A DNA stretch of 64,000 nucleotides from Tolypothrix sp. PCC 7712 (GCF_025860405.1 NZ_CP063785.1:6759390-6823389), one strand, 5' to 3'. Shown: positions 17,820 to 26,546, counted from the first letter of the stretch. The notes: generated by a model not told the origin, from the letters alone. Numbers and translations are program-made.

Positions 17820-17995
17820 TTCTAAGTTACGCCTTATGTGAATGAAAAGCGCCGCTTAGTTAATAAGGGTTTCTAGACTAGCTCAAAATTATGGTTTTGT
17901 GGCTATCGAAGAAATTAAAGGCTTTTAAGACTGAATTCACATTAAACGTAAGCGATCGCTTCTCCATTTTTAGCCATTATTGCTTGGTCAAGAAC

Positions 17996-18035
17996 AAAGG
18001 GTAAGGGGATACAACCTTTACCCTTTCGTCTTTTT
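17996..18035 (+). terminator. Probable Rho-independent terminator
   Basis: AAAGGGTAAGG (17996-18006) pairs with CCTTTACCCTTT (18015-18026, one bulge), followed by cgTCTTTTT. It lies about 180 bases beyond the stop at 17819, so it would leave a long 3' UTR or serve an unseen transcript. The remainder of 17820-18167 shows an AAGGGGTAAAGGGGAATGGG low-complexity tract and no gene. Confidence 0.5.
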
Positions 18036-18167
18036 CAGGTTAAGGGGTAAAGGGGAATGGGAAAAGGGAAAGAAAAAACTTTTTTAATCTTTTCCCACAA
18101 CCAATTTCGAGTTCAAAACGCTTAACCGAGAAGTATTAGAGTTAATCCAAATCTCTTTGACTCTGGA

Positions 18168-20171
18168 CTAATTTTTTATCCGCCTAACTTGCCATTTTTG
18201 GATGGCTTCTTGAGCATCTTCATAGGCAGATGTCATTTCTGGCACTAAGGCTGCGGTTTCAATTGCTGCATTGAGTTCACCTTGGACTGCACGATTTTTC
18301 GCTACGTCCAAAATCTTTTCGCTCCATTTATTAATTGATTTTTGGGCAACATCGAAGCCTGGCTGTCCTGGTGGGACTTTTTTTGCAACTTCGATTGCCC
18401 GATTATATGTAGATGCTTGTCCTGATTTAATTAACGCATTAGCAGCATCTAAAAGAGTTTTGTTACTGACATACTGCTTGGCTTCTAGTCGCCATTGGTT
18501 AATCAATGCTTGTGCTTTAGGATACAGAGATTCGTCTTTAGTAATTAATTGTGCGGCAGCTACGGCACTGGCATACTGTTTTTGTTGAGCGCGACCTTCT
18601 GCCAAATCTAAAATCATGCGACTCCAGATTTTAATATCTTCCTGAGCTTGTTCGTAAAGCGGTTCACCTGGTTGAATTTTGCGCGCCGTGGCGATCGCTA
18701 AACTTAAATCGCTAGCCTGAGTTTCTCTCAGGGACATTTTCGCCAGATCTAAGACTGCTTGACTCCGTGTTTGTGACTCAGGATTAACTACTGGTGGCGA
18801 ATTTGATGGTTTTGGCTCTGGAGTTGGAGAAGCGGCAGTTGTGATAGGACGAGTACTTGGTAAAGTATTGATGTCTTGTGGCTGATTAGTAGCTGTATTA
18901 GTTGATGTCCTAAATACTTCGGTAATGCCAAATTTTGATTGATTGCGGAGAAAAACTACTGCAACTAAACCAACTATTAACAAACCACCGCCAAGCCACC
19001 ACAACAACTGTTTCCAAAATGGTGTATTTGGCTGAGTTACAGGCGCTTGGGAAATGTAACCAGGGGAAGCATCAGGAATAAACCTTTCCCTACCACTTTC
19101 TTCTGGGGAAGATGGCGGTAGTTGTTTAAACTTCTCCTCTGGGTGAAGAAGCGCTTGAGAGGTGAATTTACTAGCTGAACCTGAGACTGGTTGAGCGGGA
19201 AAGTTCTCATTTCCTACCGTCAACTGAGCAGATTTTCCGGGTTTGGATCTACGACTGACAGTAGTTTCCACTCCTTGAACTGGTCGGTTGATACCCGTTT
19301 TTTCTAAATTTGCTGAAGTTTTGGGAGAATTTTCTAGAGCAGGTGCTGCACGTGCGACAACGAAGGATTCTTCCGGAAAAATCACGGAGTTTACTTCGCT
19401 TTTAGTTGGGATAGTAGGGGGTTGCGGTGCTGGTAAGATAACCTGCTGCTGAGATGGAAGCACAGCGATCGGGTTTTGCGTAGGTCGCCAGTAATGTTGA
19501 CATAATTGTGGCGTAAGCAAACTCAAGTAGCGTTCCAAATCCGCCAAGTTAGTGCCACGACCAGAACGCAAAGCTTCCAATAACGCTGCGGTAAAGAAGC
19601 CATGACCTAGTTCACGGCTTTCATGGGAAAATTGCTCTGGTTGGCAAGACAGAATTGTCGCCAGTTGTAGTTCTTGAGCTAGTTCTATGGTTTCTTGCCC
19701 TACGGGAGCATCGGCTTGAGTACCAAAAGCACGGTTAATATCCAGTAGTAGCAATACATTTAAATTAGTAAGTTGCAGACTTTGCATCAGCGATCGCAAT
19801 TCTATACCAGTCTCCTGCACGAGATCGGGGTTCCCTTCCACTGGCATTAAGTAATCTTGACCTTTGTAGTTGATGCCATAACCGCTAAAGAATAACCACA
19901 GATGGTCTTGTGGTTGCCAAGATGATGCGGCTAAATCCTCCAATAACAGCAGGATATTTTCCCTCGTCGGATAGGTAGATTTATCTTTATTAAGCGGTGG
20001 TGAAGTATCTGTCATCAACAGGCAGTTTTGCGGCGTGAAACCTGCCTGTGTCACCAATAAATCCTTGAGTGCCTCAGCATCTGCTTTGGCGCAATCTAAA
20101 GGTTGAAATAGATGATATTGATTAATTCCAATTGCGATCGCCCAGTAATTTGTCATCCCCTCTTTAGTCAT
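18168..20171 (-). CDS. Membrane-anchored caspase-like protein (orthocaspase homologue) lacking the catalytic dyad
   Basis: This 667-residue protein starts with a peptidase C14 (p20) domain: WAIAIGINQY, the CAKADAEALKDLL helix, WLFFSGYG and LLLLDINRAFG. In active orthocaspases the third motif reads SGHG and the fourth DxC; here Tyr98 replaces His and Asn146 replaces Cys, so it should have no caspase activity. The domain ends near residue 240. A Pro/Ser-rich linker follows, then a single membrane segment (about 388-408) and a Pro/Thr stretch. The C-terminal region holds about four repeats of roughly 55 residues (ILDLAEGRAQQKQYASAVAAA type), TPR-like. Substituted-dyad homologues are known in cyanobacteria. 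The stand-alone gene is followed leftward by repeats. A scaffold or sensor role is an inference. Confidence 0.88.
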   Translation of the reverse strand: MTKEGMTNYWAIAIGINQYHLFQPLDCAKADAEALKDLLVTQAGFTPQNCLLMTDTSPPLNKDKSTYPTRENILLLLEDLAASSWQPQDHLWLFFSGYGINYKGQDYLMPVEGNPDLVQETGIELRSLMQSLQLTNLNVLLLLDINRAFGTQADAPVGQETIELAQELQLATILSCQPEQFSHESRELGHGFFTAALLEALRSGRGTNLADLERYLSLLTPQLCQHYWRPTQNPIAVLPSQQQVILPAPQPPTIPTKSEVNSVIFPEESFVVARAAPALENSPKTSANLEKTGINRPVQGVETTVSRRSKPGKSAQLTVGNENFPAQPVSGSASKFTSQALLHPEEKFKQLPPSSPEESGRERFIPDASPGYISQAPVTQPNTPFWKQLLWWLGGGLLIVGLVAVVFLRNQSKFGITEVFRTSTNTATNQPQDINTLPSTRPITTAASPTPEPKPSNSPPVVNPESQTRSQAVLDLAKMSLRETQASDLSLAIATARKIQPGEPLYEQAQEDIKIWSRMILDLAEGRAQQKQYASAVAAAQLITKDESLYPKAQALINQWRLEAKQYVSNKTLLDAANALIKSGQASTYNRAIEVAKKVPPGQPGFDVAQKSINKWSEKILDVAKNRAVQGELNAAIETAALVPEMTSAYEDAQEAIQKWQVRRIKN

Positions 20172-20349
20172 AGTTGTTTGCTTAAAATTGCGGTTGGCTT
20201 TGCCTAAAAAACAAAGTTAACCTATGTCTTATAGTTTAGGAGATTTCTCTCGAACCCAAAATTGTATGTAATTTTTATTACATAATTTACTCGGAAAATA
20301 CTTTCACTGAATTTAAATTACAAATAATGCAGTAAGGAGTTACCAGGTC

Positions 20350-20940
20350 ATGAGTAGAAGTGTTGCTCATCAACCATCATCGATCATTTCCTTTTCAGTT
20401 ATTAGCCAAATTGGCACAAAAATCCGGATAGTTCCGTTAATATTTTTGCTCTTAACTGCTGTTCCTGTGTGGTTTGTCTGTGAAGCGATCGCCCCGCAGA
20501 TTGTTAGAGCTTACACCGCTAGAGTTGATCTAGCAATTGATCGGCTACCGGAAGAAACCTACGAAACTGTACTGAGAAGGGCAGAAGCGGCAGCGAGAGC
20601 AGCAGCCCAGAGAAGCTTCGATCAAGATATTTTAGTAACAGATGTTTCCGTAATGGTATCCGTACAAAGCCAAGGAGCGATCGCCCCAGTTTTAGCTTTA
20701 GATGTGAGTCGTCCCCAATGGCGGAATCGTCCCGATACCCAACGGTGGGCAACTTATTTTAAGACAGCGCGATCGCTATTGTTTTTTGAACAAAATCTAG
20801 CAGCCCCACCTGCTCTGCAAAATCTCGCAACTCCGCCAGCTACTACAGAAAATCCCATAACTCCACCTGCTACAGAAAATCCCACAATTCCACCTCCACC
20901 TGTTACAGAAAATCCCACAACTCCCCCTGCTAGTAATTAA
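20350..20940 (+). CDS. Membrane-anchored hypothetical protein with Pro/Thr-rich tail
   Basis: This 196-residue protein has one hydrophobic segment at about residues 27-50 (IVPLIFLLLTAVPVWFVCEAI), then a folded domain with an Ala/Arg-rich helix (LRRAEAAARAAAQRSF) and two beta-rich stretches (DILVTDVSVMVSV, APVLALDVSRPQW). The last 40 residues are imperfect repeats of TENPxTPP. The ATG has AAGGAG about 10 bases upstream. A domain like this beside a membrane anchor suggests an extracytoplasmic protein; no function is recognised. It is divergent from the caspase-like gene with 178 bases between them. Confidence 0.7.
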   Translation: MSRSVAHQPSSIISFSVISQIGTKIRIVPLIFLLLTAVPVWFVCEAIAPQIVRAYTARVDLAIDRLPEETYETVLRRAEAAARAAAQRSFDQDILVTDVSVMVSVQSQGAIAPVLALDVSRPQWRNRPDTQRWATYFKTARSLLFFEQNLAAPPALQNLATPPATTENPITPPATENPTIPPPPVTENPTTPPASN

Positions 20941-21095
20941 GGGACTGGGGACTAGGGATTGGGGACTGGTGACTGGTGACTAGGGAAATGAGGGGAAATT
21001 ACCAACACCCAACACCAAACCCCAATTACCAATTACCTATTACCTATTACCGATTACCCATGCCCAATGCCCAATGCCCCATGCCCAATTCTTTA
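20941..21095. repeat. STRR tracts upstream of rpmF
   Basis: GGGGACT/GGTGACT heptamers are followed by AACACCA, AATTACC, CTATTAC and CCCAATG units. No gene. The rpmF promoter is expected in the short non-repeat stretch to its right. Confidence 0.8.
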
Positions 21096-21168
21096 ACAAC
21101 CTCTTGTTGCCAGTGTCAGTGGATGGCTTAGAATAAAAAGGTTGTCAAGAATTGCGATATCCGCTATC

Positions 21169-21345
21169 ATGGCTGTTCCTAAGAAGAAAACATCTAAATC
21201 CAAGAGAGATAAACGCCGCGCTACCTGGAGACATAAAGCTGCTGTTGAGGCTCAAAAAGCTCTTTCAATGGGCAAGTCTATTTTGACTGGACGCTCTACA
21301 TTTGTTTATCCAAGTGCTGAAGAAGAGGAAGCAGAAGAAGAATAA
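21169..21345 (+). CDS. rpmF: 50S ribosomal protein L32
   Basis: This 58-residue basic protein begins MAVPKKKTSKSKRDKRRATWRHK, the L32 signature, which fixes the ATG at 21169 over the in-frame ATG 27 bases upstream. The C-terminus is acidic (EEEEAEEE), as in other cyanobacterial L32 proteins. It lacks the Cys pairs of zinc-binding L32 forms. A terminator follows 27 bases after the stop, so it is monocistronic. Confidence 0.97.
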   Translation: MAVPKKKTSKSKRDKRRATWRHKAAVEAQKALSMGKSILTGRSTFVYPSAEEEEAEEE

Positions 21346-21371
21346 ATTCCCTAGTTAAGAAAAGCACGAAC

Positions 21372-21395
21372 AGCGCTATTAAATGAGCGCTTTTT
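21372..21395 (+). terminator. Rho-independent terminator of rpmF
   Basis: AGCGCT (21372-21377) pairs with AGCGCT (21386-21391; self-complementary) around an ATTAAATG loop and is followed directly by TTTT. Confidence 0.75.
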
Positions 21396-21464
21396 CGCTG
21401 CTTTTCGGTATTATGCATAGTTATAGTTAATTGGATAAGCTCAATTAACTATTGCCTATGACTG

Positions 21465-21599
21465 ATGCTTAAAGAATTTATAAAAAGTAAGTTATCTGTA
21501 GTTTCTGGATTTTTAGTATTCAGCGCGATTAGTATTTTGCCTCCTTTTGAGGGTAGCGCAGATGCTCAAATCCTTAGACAATCATCTCAAGAGTACTAA
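21465..21599 (+). CDS. Small protein with signal peptide, or a truncated secreted-protein start
   Basis: A 44-codon frame encodes MLKEFIKSKLSVVSGF followed by a hydrophobic core (LVFSAISILPPF) and a cleavage-like ADA-Q at residues 32-35, leaving a mature peptide of about 10 residues. The layout is that of a Sec signal peptide. No clear ribosome binding site precedes it. It lies 31 bases upstream of the YedY-like gene. It could be a true micropeptide or the surviving 5' end of a lost secreted protein; the very short mature part favours the second. Confidence 0.4.
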   Translation: MLKEFIKSKLSVVSGFLVFSAISILPPFEGSADAQILRQSSQEY

Positions 21600-21630
21600 A
21601 TTATCTTGAAAAATTCATTTTTCTACGAAT

Positions 21631-22224
21631 ATGTTAGGAAAATTTTTTCAGAAACCAGAGCAACAAGAGAACGAACGGGTACCTCCTGGCCAATATCTAG
21701 CTAAGGGGTTCCCTGTTTTAACTTATGGTGCAACACCGCAAATAAATACGGAAGAATGGGAATTTAAAGTTTGGGGTTTGGCAAAACCTGCCACTTTTAC
21801 ATGGGCAGATTTTATGGCTTTACCTCAATCTGAATTCACAGCAGATTTTCACTGCGTAACTCGCTGGTCTAAACTCGATGTTAAGTGGACTGGGATTAAA
21901 GTTACAGATTTTATGAGTTTGATAGAGGTAGATCCCCAAGCAGTTCATGTGATGGAACATTGCTATGGTGGCTACACTACAAATATCTCAATGGCAGATT
22001 TTCTGCGTGAAGAAAATTTCTTTGCTTTTAATTTGTTTGGTGAACCTTTACCAGCAGAACATGGTGGGCCTCTGCGGTTAGTTGTTCCCCATCTTTATGC
22101 TTGGAAAAGTGCTAAGTGGATTAATGGTTTAGAGTTTCTCAGTCGTGAAGAACTGGGTTTTTGGGAGCGTAATGGTTACCACCAACGTGGTGAACCTTGG
22201 GCGGAAGAGCGTTATAGTTACTAA
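21631..22224 (+). CDS. Sulfite oxidase-like molybdopterin oxidoreductase (YedY/MsrP-type fold)
   Basis: This 197-residue protein carries the molybdopterin-binding domain of the sulfite oxidase superfamily. The Mo-ligand Cys75 sits in ADFHCVTRWSK. Other family segments are KVWGLAKPATFTWADFMALP (N-terminal), EHCYGGYTTNISMADFL and GGPLRLVVPHLYAWKSAKWINGLEFL, then a C-terminal GFWERNGYHQRGEPW. It lacks the Tat signal of MsrP and the dimerisation domain of eukaryotic sulfite oxidase, so it is probably a cytoplasmic single-domain form. The reaction is not established for this short class. No neighbouring MsrQ-like membrane partner is present. Confidence 0.88.
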   Translation: MLGKFFQKPEQQENERVPPGQYLAKGFPVLTYGATPQINTEEWEFKVWGLAKPATFTWADFMALPQSEFTADFHCVTRWSKLDVKWTGIKVTDFMSLIEVDPQAVHVMEHCYGGYTTNISMADFLREENFFAFNLFGEPLPAEHGGPLRLVVPHLYAWKSAKWINGLEFLSREELGFWERNGYHQRGEPWAEERYSY

Positions 22225-22300
22225 TTCGTAATTCGTAATTCGTAATTGAATATGAGTTTGCGAATAACGCGCTCTAGAAATTAGGAATTTTGTGAATTAT

Positions 22301-23686
22301 TTAGTAACCAAGAATTCGTTTGAGGAAAGCTAATTTTCCTTGATAGGGAGCGTAACGCCAATTTATATCCAATAAAAAGGAGTTTTGCAAGACGCTTTTA
22401 CGGTGGGAGAAGGTGTCAAAACTGGCTTTACCGTGATAGCTGCCAATACCACTATCACTCACACCACCAAAGGGTAAAGAAGGAACACCAAATTGCAAAA
22501 CTGTATCGTTGAGACAAACTCCACCAGATGAAGTTTCCTGCAAAATGCGCTTTTGCAGGCTTTTATTTTGGGTAAATAAGTATAAAGCTAAGGGTTTTGG
22601 TCGAGAGTTAATTAGGGCGATCGCGTCTTTAATGTCACCATATTCAATGATGGGCAAAATCGGCCCAAAAATTTCTTCCTGCATCACTGCATCTTCTAAA
22701 GAAACGTTATCCAGCAGTGTGGGAGCAATATAAAGTTCTTCTGAATTGATTTCTCCACCAATAATTACTTCACCATTTTTGAGGAGATTTGCTAACCTAT
22801 CAAAGTGTTTTTGAGAGATAATCCTGGCAAAATCTGGACTCTTGGCAGGGTTATCTCCATAAAATTCTTTGATACATTTTTTGATAGCATCGATTAGATT
22901 ATTTTTAATTTTTTTATCAACTAAAATATAGTCAGGAGCGATACAAGTTTGTCCAGCATTAATAAACTTACCCCAAGTAATTCGCCTTGCAGTTTGTTCT
23001 AGATTGATTTCATTATCTACAATACAAGGGCTTTTCCCACCTAATTCTAAAGTAACTGGTGTGAGGTGTTTTGCAGCGGCTTCCATGACTATTTTGCCTA
23101 CACTTGTACCACCAGTAAAAAATATGTGGTCAAATTTTTCTGCTAGCAGATTTTGGCTAGTTTCTACACCTCCTTCTACCAATGCAATATATGCTGGCTC
23201 AAAGTATTTAGCAATTATCTCAGCCAGTAGGCTAGAGGTATGAGGTGCTAGTTCTGAAGGTTTGAGAATTGTACAATTACCAGATGCGATCGCACCTACT
23301 AAGGGTGAGGTAATTAAGTTAAATGGATAGTTCCAAGGGCCGATAATTAAAACAACTCCTAACGGCTCTGGATAAATCTTGGCTGAATATTGTAAAAATT
23401 CAATAGGAACTGCGGCTTTCTGCGGCTTTACCCAATTTTTAAGATTTTTAATTGCATAATCAATTTCTTTAAGGACGAAAATTTCTGTAGCGTAAGTTTC
23501 AAATTCTGGTTTATGTAAATCAGCTTTTAATGCTTGCACAATTGCTGATTCATTATCCAGAATTGCTTGCTTCAAAATTTTCAGTTGTGCAATCCGAAAA
23601 GCAACATCTTTGGTTTTACCAGTTTGAAACAACTCACGCTGTTTCCGAATAATATCAGCCGCAGTTATTGATAATTCACCAATCAT
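22301..23686 (-). CDS. Aldehyde dehydrogenase (ALDH3-like)
   Basis: This 461-residue NAD(P)-dependent enzyme oxidises aldehydes to acids. The general-base Glu214 lies in TLELGGKSP, the nucleophile Cys248 in NAGQTCIAPDY, and the cofactor segments are GPWNYPFNL, KPSELAPHTS and FFTGGTSVGK. The length and the short form without an N-terminal extension match the ALDH3-like group that in cyanobacteria includes fatty-aldehyde dehydrogenases. A C-terminal hydrophobic segment is not evident. The same-strand regulator gene upstream (23732-24877) ends 45 bases before, so a shared transcript is possible. Confidence 0.93.
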   Translation of the reverse strand: MIGELSITAADIIRKQRELFQTGKTKDVAFRIAQLKILKQAILDNESAIVQALKADLHKPEFETYATEIFVLKEIDYAIKNLKNWVKPQKAAVPIEFLQYSAKIYPEPLGVVLIIGPWNYPFNLITSPLVGAIASGNCTILKPSELAPHTSSLLAEIIAKYFEPAYIALVEGGVETSQNLLAEKFDHIFFTGGTSVGKIVMEAAAKHLTPVTLELGGKSPCIVDNEINLEQTARRITWGKFINAGQTCIAPDYILVDKKIKNNLIDAIKKCIKEFYGDNPAKSPDFARIISQKHFDRLANLLKNGEVIIGGEINSEELYIAPTLLDNVSLEDAVMQEEIFGPILPIIEYGDIKDAIALINSRPKPLALYLFTQNKSLQKRILQETSSGGVCLNDTVLQFGVPSLPFGGVSDSGIGSYHGKASFDTFSHRKSVLQNSFLLDINWRYAPYQGKLAFLKRILGY

Positions 23687-23731
23687 ATTTTTTAACTTTT
23701 GACAATTGACTCTTGACTCTTGACCTTTAAC

Positions 23732-24877
23732 TTACTTTTTTATAGGTAGCATAACCATGAATAAACTACCTTTACCCAATTCAGATTTAACTAGAATATT
23801 ACCTTGATGAGCCTCAACAATTCGCCGCGAAAGATATAGTCCTAATCCACTACCAGAAGTCTTGTGACTTCCTTGGCGAAATCGTTCAAATAAACTGGCT
23901 TGATCTTCAGCAGAAATACCGGGGCCTGTGTCTTCTACCTCAACAATTAGGTAGCCACTAATTGTTGAATTTTCAGCAGCATCGACATCAAAGTTTTGAC
24001 TGGTTTCAGTTGTTGAACTAAGACGAATATTTACGGAGCCAGAAGCGGTAAATTTAATGGCATTACCGATGAGGTTAGTAAATAGACGATGTAATTCCAA
24101 GCGATCGCCCATGATTGTTTTAGTGGTTAACTCTTCAGCAACAGCAAAATTTAGGGCTAGTGTTTTGGCTTGAGCTAAGGGTGTTAATTCTCCCACCACT
24201 TCCTCTAATAATTGCTGAATATTCACTGGTAAAAACGCCAAGGTTTTGCGCCCAGCTTCAAAGCGGTACACTTCCAATAGAGTATTAACCATCGAAAGCA
24301 AATTGGTGTTGCTGCGCGCCATGATGGTGATTACTTCTTCCATTTGCGGAGATAAGGCTCCTAAAGCACCTTCCTGAAACAACAGCAGTACGCGATCGGC
24401 TGCTACTAGGGGGGTGCGTAAGTCATGGGTGAGGCGAGAAACAAAATCTTCGCGTTGGCGAGCGATTTCATCACGTTCATCGATACTGTGTTTTAGCCGT
24501 AAGAGCGATCGCACCCGTGCTAGCAATTCATCCACTGTTACAGGCTTGCGGATAAAGTCATCAGCACCTAAATCTAATCCTTTAGCAACATTTGGCGCAT
24601 CGTGAGCAGTAATCAGCAGTATGGGGATATATTGCTGCATGGCAGCATTCCCCCGAATCCGCCGAGTAACTTCGTAACCATCCATTCCTGGCATCATTAA
24701 ATCCAACAATACCAAGTCACAGGGAGAAGCTTCTAGTTGCGCTAAAGCTGAAGCACCATTTTCTGCTGTGCTAACGGTGTAGCCTTCTTCCTCCAAAATT
24801 GTTTTGATTAAAAACACATTATCTGGAGAATCATCTACAACCAAAATTTTGTCAGAGCGAGAATTCTGTGAGTTCAT
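23732..24877 (-). CDS. Hybrid response regulator-histidine kinase
   Basis: A 381-residue protein with the receiver first and the kinase second. In the receiver (about 10-125), DD at 15-16, phosphoacceptor Asp59 (LVLLDLMMPGMDGYE) and Lys111 are present. The HisKA helix has His151 in RLTHDLRTPL. In the ATPase domain the N box is LIGNAIKF, the G1 box VEDTGPGIS and the G2 box GSGLGLYLSR. No membrane segment or sensor domain is seen, so it is cytoplasmic and probably receives its phosphate or signal from another kinase. REC-HisKA-HATPase proteins are frequent in filamentous cyanobacteria. It is followed closely by the aldehyde dehydrogenase gene. Confidence 0.92.
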   Translation of the reverse strand: MNSQNSRSDKILVVDDSPDNVFLIKTILEEEGYTVSTAENGASALAQLEASPCDLVLLDLMMPGMDGYEVTRRIRGNAAMQQYIPILLITAHDAPNVAKGLDLGADDFIRKPVTVDELLARVRSLLRLKHSIDERDEIARQREDFVSRLTHDLRTPLVAADRVLLLFQEGALGALSPQMEEVITIMARSNTNLLSMVNTLLEVYRFEAGRKTLAFLPVNIQQLLEEVVGELTPLAQAKTLALNFAVAEELTTKTIMGDRLELHRLFTNLIGNAIKFTASGSVNIRLSSTTETSQNFDVDAAENSTISGYLIVEVEDTGPGISAEDQASLFERFRQGSHKTSGSGLGLYLSRRIVEAHQGNILVKSELGKGSLFMVMLPIKK

Positions 24878-24989
24878 GTAGCGACCAGGTATAGGTAAAT
24901 TGAATTTTTGTAATCTTATTTATATTTATATGAATTATATTTACATTCCTCTTGAATAAATATTATTTACCTAAAAGCTTAAATTGATT

Positions 24990-25134
24990 AGGACTTACGC
25001 AAGTGTCATATTTTTTTCGTTTAGGTTTGTCCAAGGTCAAATGTCAAGAGTCCAAAAAATCTAAATTTTTGACCCTTGACTCTTGACTTTTGACTCTTAT
25101 GCCAGGGGATCACTGTGCCAGTTGCGTAAGTCCT
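24990..25134. mobile_element. MITE-like element, AGGACTTACGCAA ends, copy 1
   Basis: Perfect 13-base inverted ends AGGACTTACGCAA (24990-25002) and TTGCGTAAGTCCT (25122-25134). TTGATT lies directly left (24984-24989) and again one base to the right (25136-25141), consistent with a 6-bp target duplication. The interior holds a second perfect inverted repeat, GTCAAGAGTC (25043-25052) / GACTCTTGAC (25078-25087), inside ttgactcttgac-type repeats. It encodes nothing. The same ends occur at 54128-54253 around an unrelated interior. The rest of 24878-25508 is AT-rich and without a visible gene. Confidence 0.65.
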
Positions 25135-25508
25135 GTTGATTTTTTAATTTTATATAACTTTAGATTATCTAATTTTTTATCAGCAAAGAATTACTCACTA
25201 ATTGAATCATGTTTGGTTAAGTTTTAAAACTAAATTAGTAGCAAGTTGATATATTGTAAGCAACAGACATTAATTTTATTAAGCAAATACACCAAGGCTG
25301 CAGCTTTCCCAGCCTAGATAGTAGACCATAGACACAGGTTTAGCGTATCCGCTAAAGTTAAGATTTTTGCAGTGAGAGCATTTTATTTCGTCTTAGCTTA
25401 TGCCCTGATTTTCTCCAGAGCCTCAGCTTATACTAGTACTCGTGAGATTGCATTATCTTTTGCTATCGCTCTCTTTAAAAAACAGGCGATCGCCACTTTA
25501 CTATTAAA

Positions 25509-25964
25509 TTAATTATCATTTTCTTGGCGTGGATCTTTTTGGGGAGGATGCCAACCTACTTGCACCCAAAGCCGACGAGATTTTTGAATGAATCCGTTAC
25601 CATGACGTTGATCGTTCATATCAAGTCGATTACAGGTTGCTCGACCTGTTGGGGTTATTCCTATTATTTTTGTCCCTTCTACAGTCCAGATAAAATGTTC
25701 TGACCACTGTTGTGTACGAGGATTAAATAGAGGTATTTACTTTTGAGTTTGCGGGTCAATTCCTGATGTAAAATTATAGCGACGTTCATTGCAACGACGG
25801 CAACATAAAGCTAGATTTTCCAGTTCATCCGAGCCACCTAAAGACTGTGGAATGAGATGATCGACAGTGAAGCGGTCAGTATTTACAAATTCTGGGGAGT
25901 GGCAATATTCGCAGAGGTATTTTGCTCTGTCAGCGATGATTTCTCGGATGGATTGGGGAACCAT
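25509..25964 (-). pseudogene. HNH endonuclease interrupted by one in-frame stop codon
   Basis: From the ATG at 25964 the frame encodes an HNH nuclease: CEYCHSPEF, DRFTVDHLIPQSLGGSDELENLALCCRRCNERR. The stop TAA at 25737-25739 ends it after GIDPQTQK (75 residues). The same frame continues beyond the stop for another 75 residues with convincing protein sequence (IPLFNPRTQQWSEHFIW, VEGTKIIGITPTGRATCNRL, RRLWVQVGWHPP) to a TAA at 25509-25511. One substitution in a sense codon (for example GAA or CAA to TAA) explains this. The HNH motif itself lies before the stop, so a shortened product could retain some fold. It overlaps the 3' end of the upstream gene by 82 bases. Confidence 0.85.
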
Positions 25965-26206
25965 TTTGATTCAGCAGCTAAAACAGAATTAGCGTAGGTA
26001 AAAATCTGCGCTAACTCAGATATACCATCTAATTCCGCTTTTTCTTCTGCTGTGATTAATCCAGATTTGCTCCGTTCTAGCAGATCATCTGAACGTGCTT
26101 GCAGTTCATCGGTAAACTTAAAAAAATTAAGATTATTAACTTTTTCTAGTTTGATTCCTGTTCCCAACCAATATGAAGGTTCAATCATCAATTTCGGAGT
26201 CATCAT
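25883..26206 (-). CDS. Hypothetical protein paired with the HNH gene
   Basis: A 107-residue protein: MMTPKLMIEPSYWLGTGIKLEKVNNLNFFKF, then a helical part (DELQARSDDLLERSKSGLITAEEKAELDGISELAQIF) and a polar tail that is read across the start of the HNH gene. Small proteins with an ARSDDLLERxKxGxLTxEEExEL segment directly before an HNH gene are a recurrent cyanobacterial pair, as far as I recall. Function is unknown. The overlap implies co-expression with the now broken HNH gene. Confidence 0.6.
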   Translation of the reverse strand: MMTPKLMIEPSYWLGTGIKLEKVNNLNFFKFTDELQARSDDLLERSKSGLITAEEKAELDGISELAQIFTYANSVLAAESKWFPNPSEKSSLTEQNTSANIATPQNL

Positions 26207-26311
26207 AAATTGAACATGGAATGCTGCACTTTGATTTTAGCTTTTAAAAAGTGCTAATGCTGACGCTCTCAAGAAAAGCGATCGCACTCTCACCACAAAA
26301 CAGGCGATCGG

Positions 26312-26546
26312 CGTGTTATGCCAATATATTGCTGTGTTATGCCAATACATCGGTTTGTATTGTTAATACGTCGGTCTGTTATGCTAATACGTCGGCTCGT
26401 AATGTTAATACGTCGGTCTGTTATGCTAATACGTCGGCTCGTAATGTTAATACGTCGGTCTGTTATGCTAATACATCGACTCGTAATGTTAATACGTCGG
26501 TCTGTTATGCCAATACGTCGGCTTGTATTATTAATGCATCAGATTG
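26312..26546. repeat. 21-bp minisatellite, about 11 units
   Basis: Tandem units of 21 bases alternate between two types, roughly GTTATGCTAATACGTCGGTCT and GTAATGTTAATACGTCGGCTC, giving a 42-base higher-order period. The left units are more diverged (CCAATATATT, CCAATACATC). Because 21 is a multiple of three, more than one plus-strand frame stays open through it with heptapeptide periodicity (SVCYANT/SARNVNT or RRSVMLI/RRLVMLI). No ribosome binding site or homologous protein is apparent, so it is treated as non-coding. Confidence 0.8.
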
